From Peptococcaceae bacterium (GTDB lineage Bacteria > Bacillota > Desulfitobacteriia > Desulfitobacteriales > Syntrophobotulaceae), in contig JAAYII010000371.1 in assembly GCA_012523535.1 (NCBI GenBank), positions 1 through 5,849 of the forward strand: DNA of 5,849 bases. The letters run 5' to 3'. Both the position numbers and the translations under genes were made by a program. Positions 5,064 to 5,849 of this stretch are shown here, piece by piece; positions within the stretch are counted from its first letter, which is position 1, and the number at the start of each line of letters is the position of its first letter. Under the pieces are notes generated by a model. That model did no database searches. It was not told the origin of the DNA and saw nothing but the letters and a program-made list of their open reading frames with translations.

Positions 5064-5849
5064 CTAGTTTTTATTTATTTTGAGTTCTCGGGGAAATACC
5101 AAATAATAGAAAATATGGCTGAGTATAATCTTTAAGACCGCTGCTAAGGGTATGGCAATTAACATGCCTAAAATGCCGCCTATTTCTCCTCCGGCCAGAA
5201 GGGCAAACACTACCCATAGAGGATGTAAACCAAGCTTATTGCTCATTAAGTAAGGGTTGATAAAGTTGCTGTCCAGTTGCTGAACAATAACAATAACCAG
5301 GAGAACTTTCAAAGACATAACTGGGCTTTTCCCCAAAGCCAAAAGCACGGAGGGAATAGCTCCCAGAACCGGCCCGAAATAAGGTATTAAATTGGTTACG
5401 CCGCAAATAACACCGATCAGCAGCGCATACTCCATGCCGCAGATTTTTACTCCCAGGCCAATAAGTAAACCCACAATTAAGGCATCAAGAATATTGCCCT
5501 GAATATAGCGCTGAATAAGGTAATCTATTTCCTGCAGCAAACGAAGCCATTCCCCTCTTACTCTGACCGGTACAAGATTAATAATGGTTTTGGTAATCTG
5601 TGGCCAATCCAGTAAAAAATAAATCGCAAGGATGGGAGATAAAATTAATAAACCAATGGATACCAATATAGAAGGCAAATTTTGGAGGATATTTTCCAAC
5701 CAATTAATAAGTAGATCCTGACCGCGCAATAACTGTTGATCGATGAGCCGGTTAACCTCCCCTGGCAAACCGGCCTGCGAATAATTGCTTTTCAAAGTCT
5801 CAAGATAATTGTTGATTACCTGAAGTCTATCCGGCAAAACGGCGGCCAA
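5064..5849 (-). CDS. AI-2E family transporter (YrrI/PerM-like), C-terminal part
   Basis: The 261 residues present are the C-terminal portion of a polytopic inner membrane protein; the family is usually about 340-370 residues, so the N-terminal membrane segments lie beyond the right edge. The frame is open to the edge and the first codon, TTG, is not evidence for a start. Hydrophobic segments are near residues 60-80, 120-150, 156-172, 179-191 and 210-247. Family hallmarks include NLIPYFGPVLGAIPS (153-167), QQLDSNFINPYLMS (190-203) and the LGLHPLWVVFALLAGGEIGG stretch (206-225). The family takes its name from the AI-2 exporter claim for E. coli TqsA; substrates of most members are uncertain, and some act as Na+/H+ antiporters. 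It ends 137 bp before alaS, and genes of this kind are often found just upstream of alaS in Firmicutes. I see no convincing terminator in the gap. Confidence 0.93.
   Translation of the reverse strand: MAAVLPDRLQVINNYLETLKSNYSQAGLPGEVNRLIDQQLLRGQDLLINWLENILQNLPSILVSIGLLILSPILAIYFLLDWPQITKTIINLVPVRVRGEWLRLLQEIDYLIQRYIQGNILDALIVGLLIGLGVKICGMEYALLIGVICGVTNLIPYFGPVLGAIPSVLLALGKSPVMSLKVLLVIVIVQQLDSNFINPYLMSNKLGLHPLWVVFALLAGGEIGGILGMLIAIPLAAVLKIILSHIFYYLVFPRELKINKN

Overview
The window looks like a chromosomal housekeeping locus of an anaerobic, low-to-moderate GC Firmicute, probably class Clostridia in the Peptococcaceae/Desulfotomaculum-like range. The reasons are the conserved run alaS, ireB (DUF965), ruvX and DUF1292, strong AGGAGG-type ribosome binding sites, frequent TTG starts, and an aldo/keto reductase carrying a two-cluster ferredoxin domain. 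The genus assignment is an inference from gene content only. All recognisable cellular genes are on the minus strand, so transcription runs from high to low coordinates.

Layout in transcription order: (1) the C-terminal 261 residues of an AI-2E/YrrI-type membrane protein, with its N-terminus beyond the right edge; (2) a 137-bp gap with a near-consensus sigma-A promoter and a short leader; (3) alaS, complete, 875 codons; (4) ireB, 84 codons, TTG start, followed by a rho-independent terminator; (5) an aldo/keto reductase with a C-terminal 2x[4Fe-4S] domain, TTG start; (6) ruvX, which on sequence evidence starts at a CTG codon; (7) a DUF1292 (YrzB-like) acidic protein; (8) at the left edge, what looks like the end of an insertion sequence, with a possible transposase tail running toward the operon on the plus strand.

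How the genes fit together: alaS, ireB, ruvX and DUF1292 form a syntenic block common in Firmicutes, covering tRNA charging, a target of a PASTA-kinase, a pre-16S nuclease/resolvase-like protein and a small acidic protein of unknown role. The aldo/keto reductase interrupts this block just after a terminator, so ireB and ruvX are probably partly uncoupled here. The IS-like end lies 14 bp past the DUF1292 stop codon, so the element may separate the cluster from whatever originally followed it.

I see no CRISPR array, tRNA, rRNA, phage gene, defence system or clearly undescribed system. The points most worth checking are the CTG start of ruvX, the non-ATG starts of three consecutive genes, the reductase insertion with its terminator, and the IS-like end. 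No gene-free stretch exceeds about 140 bp.
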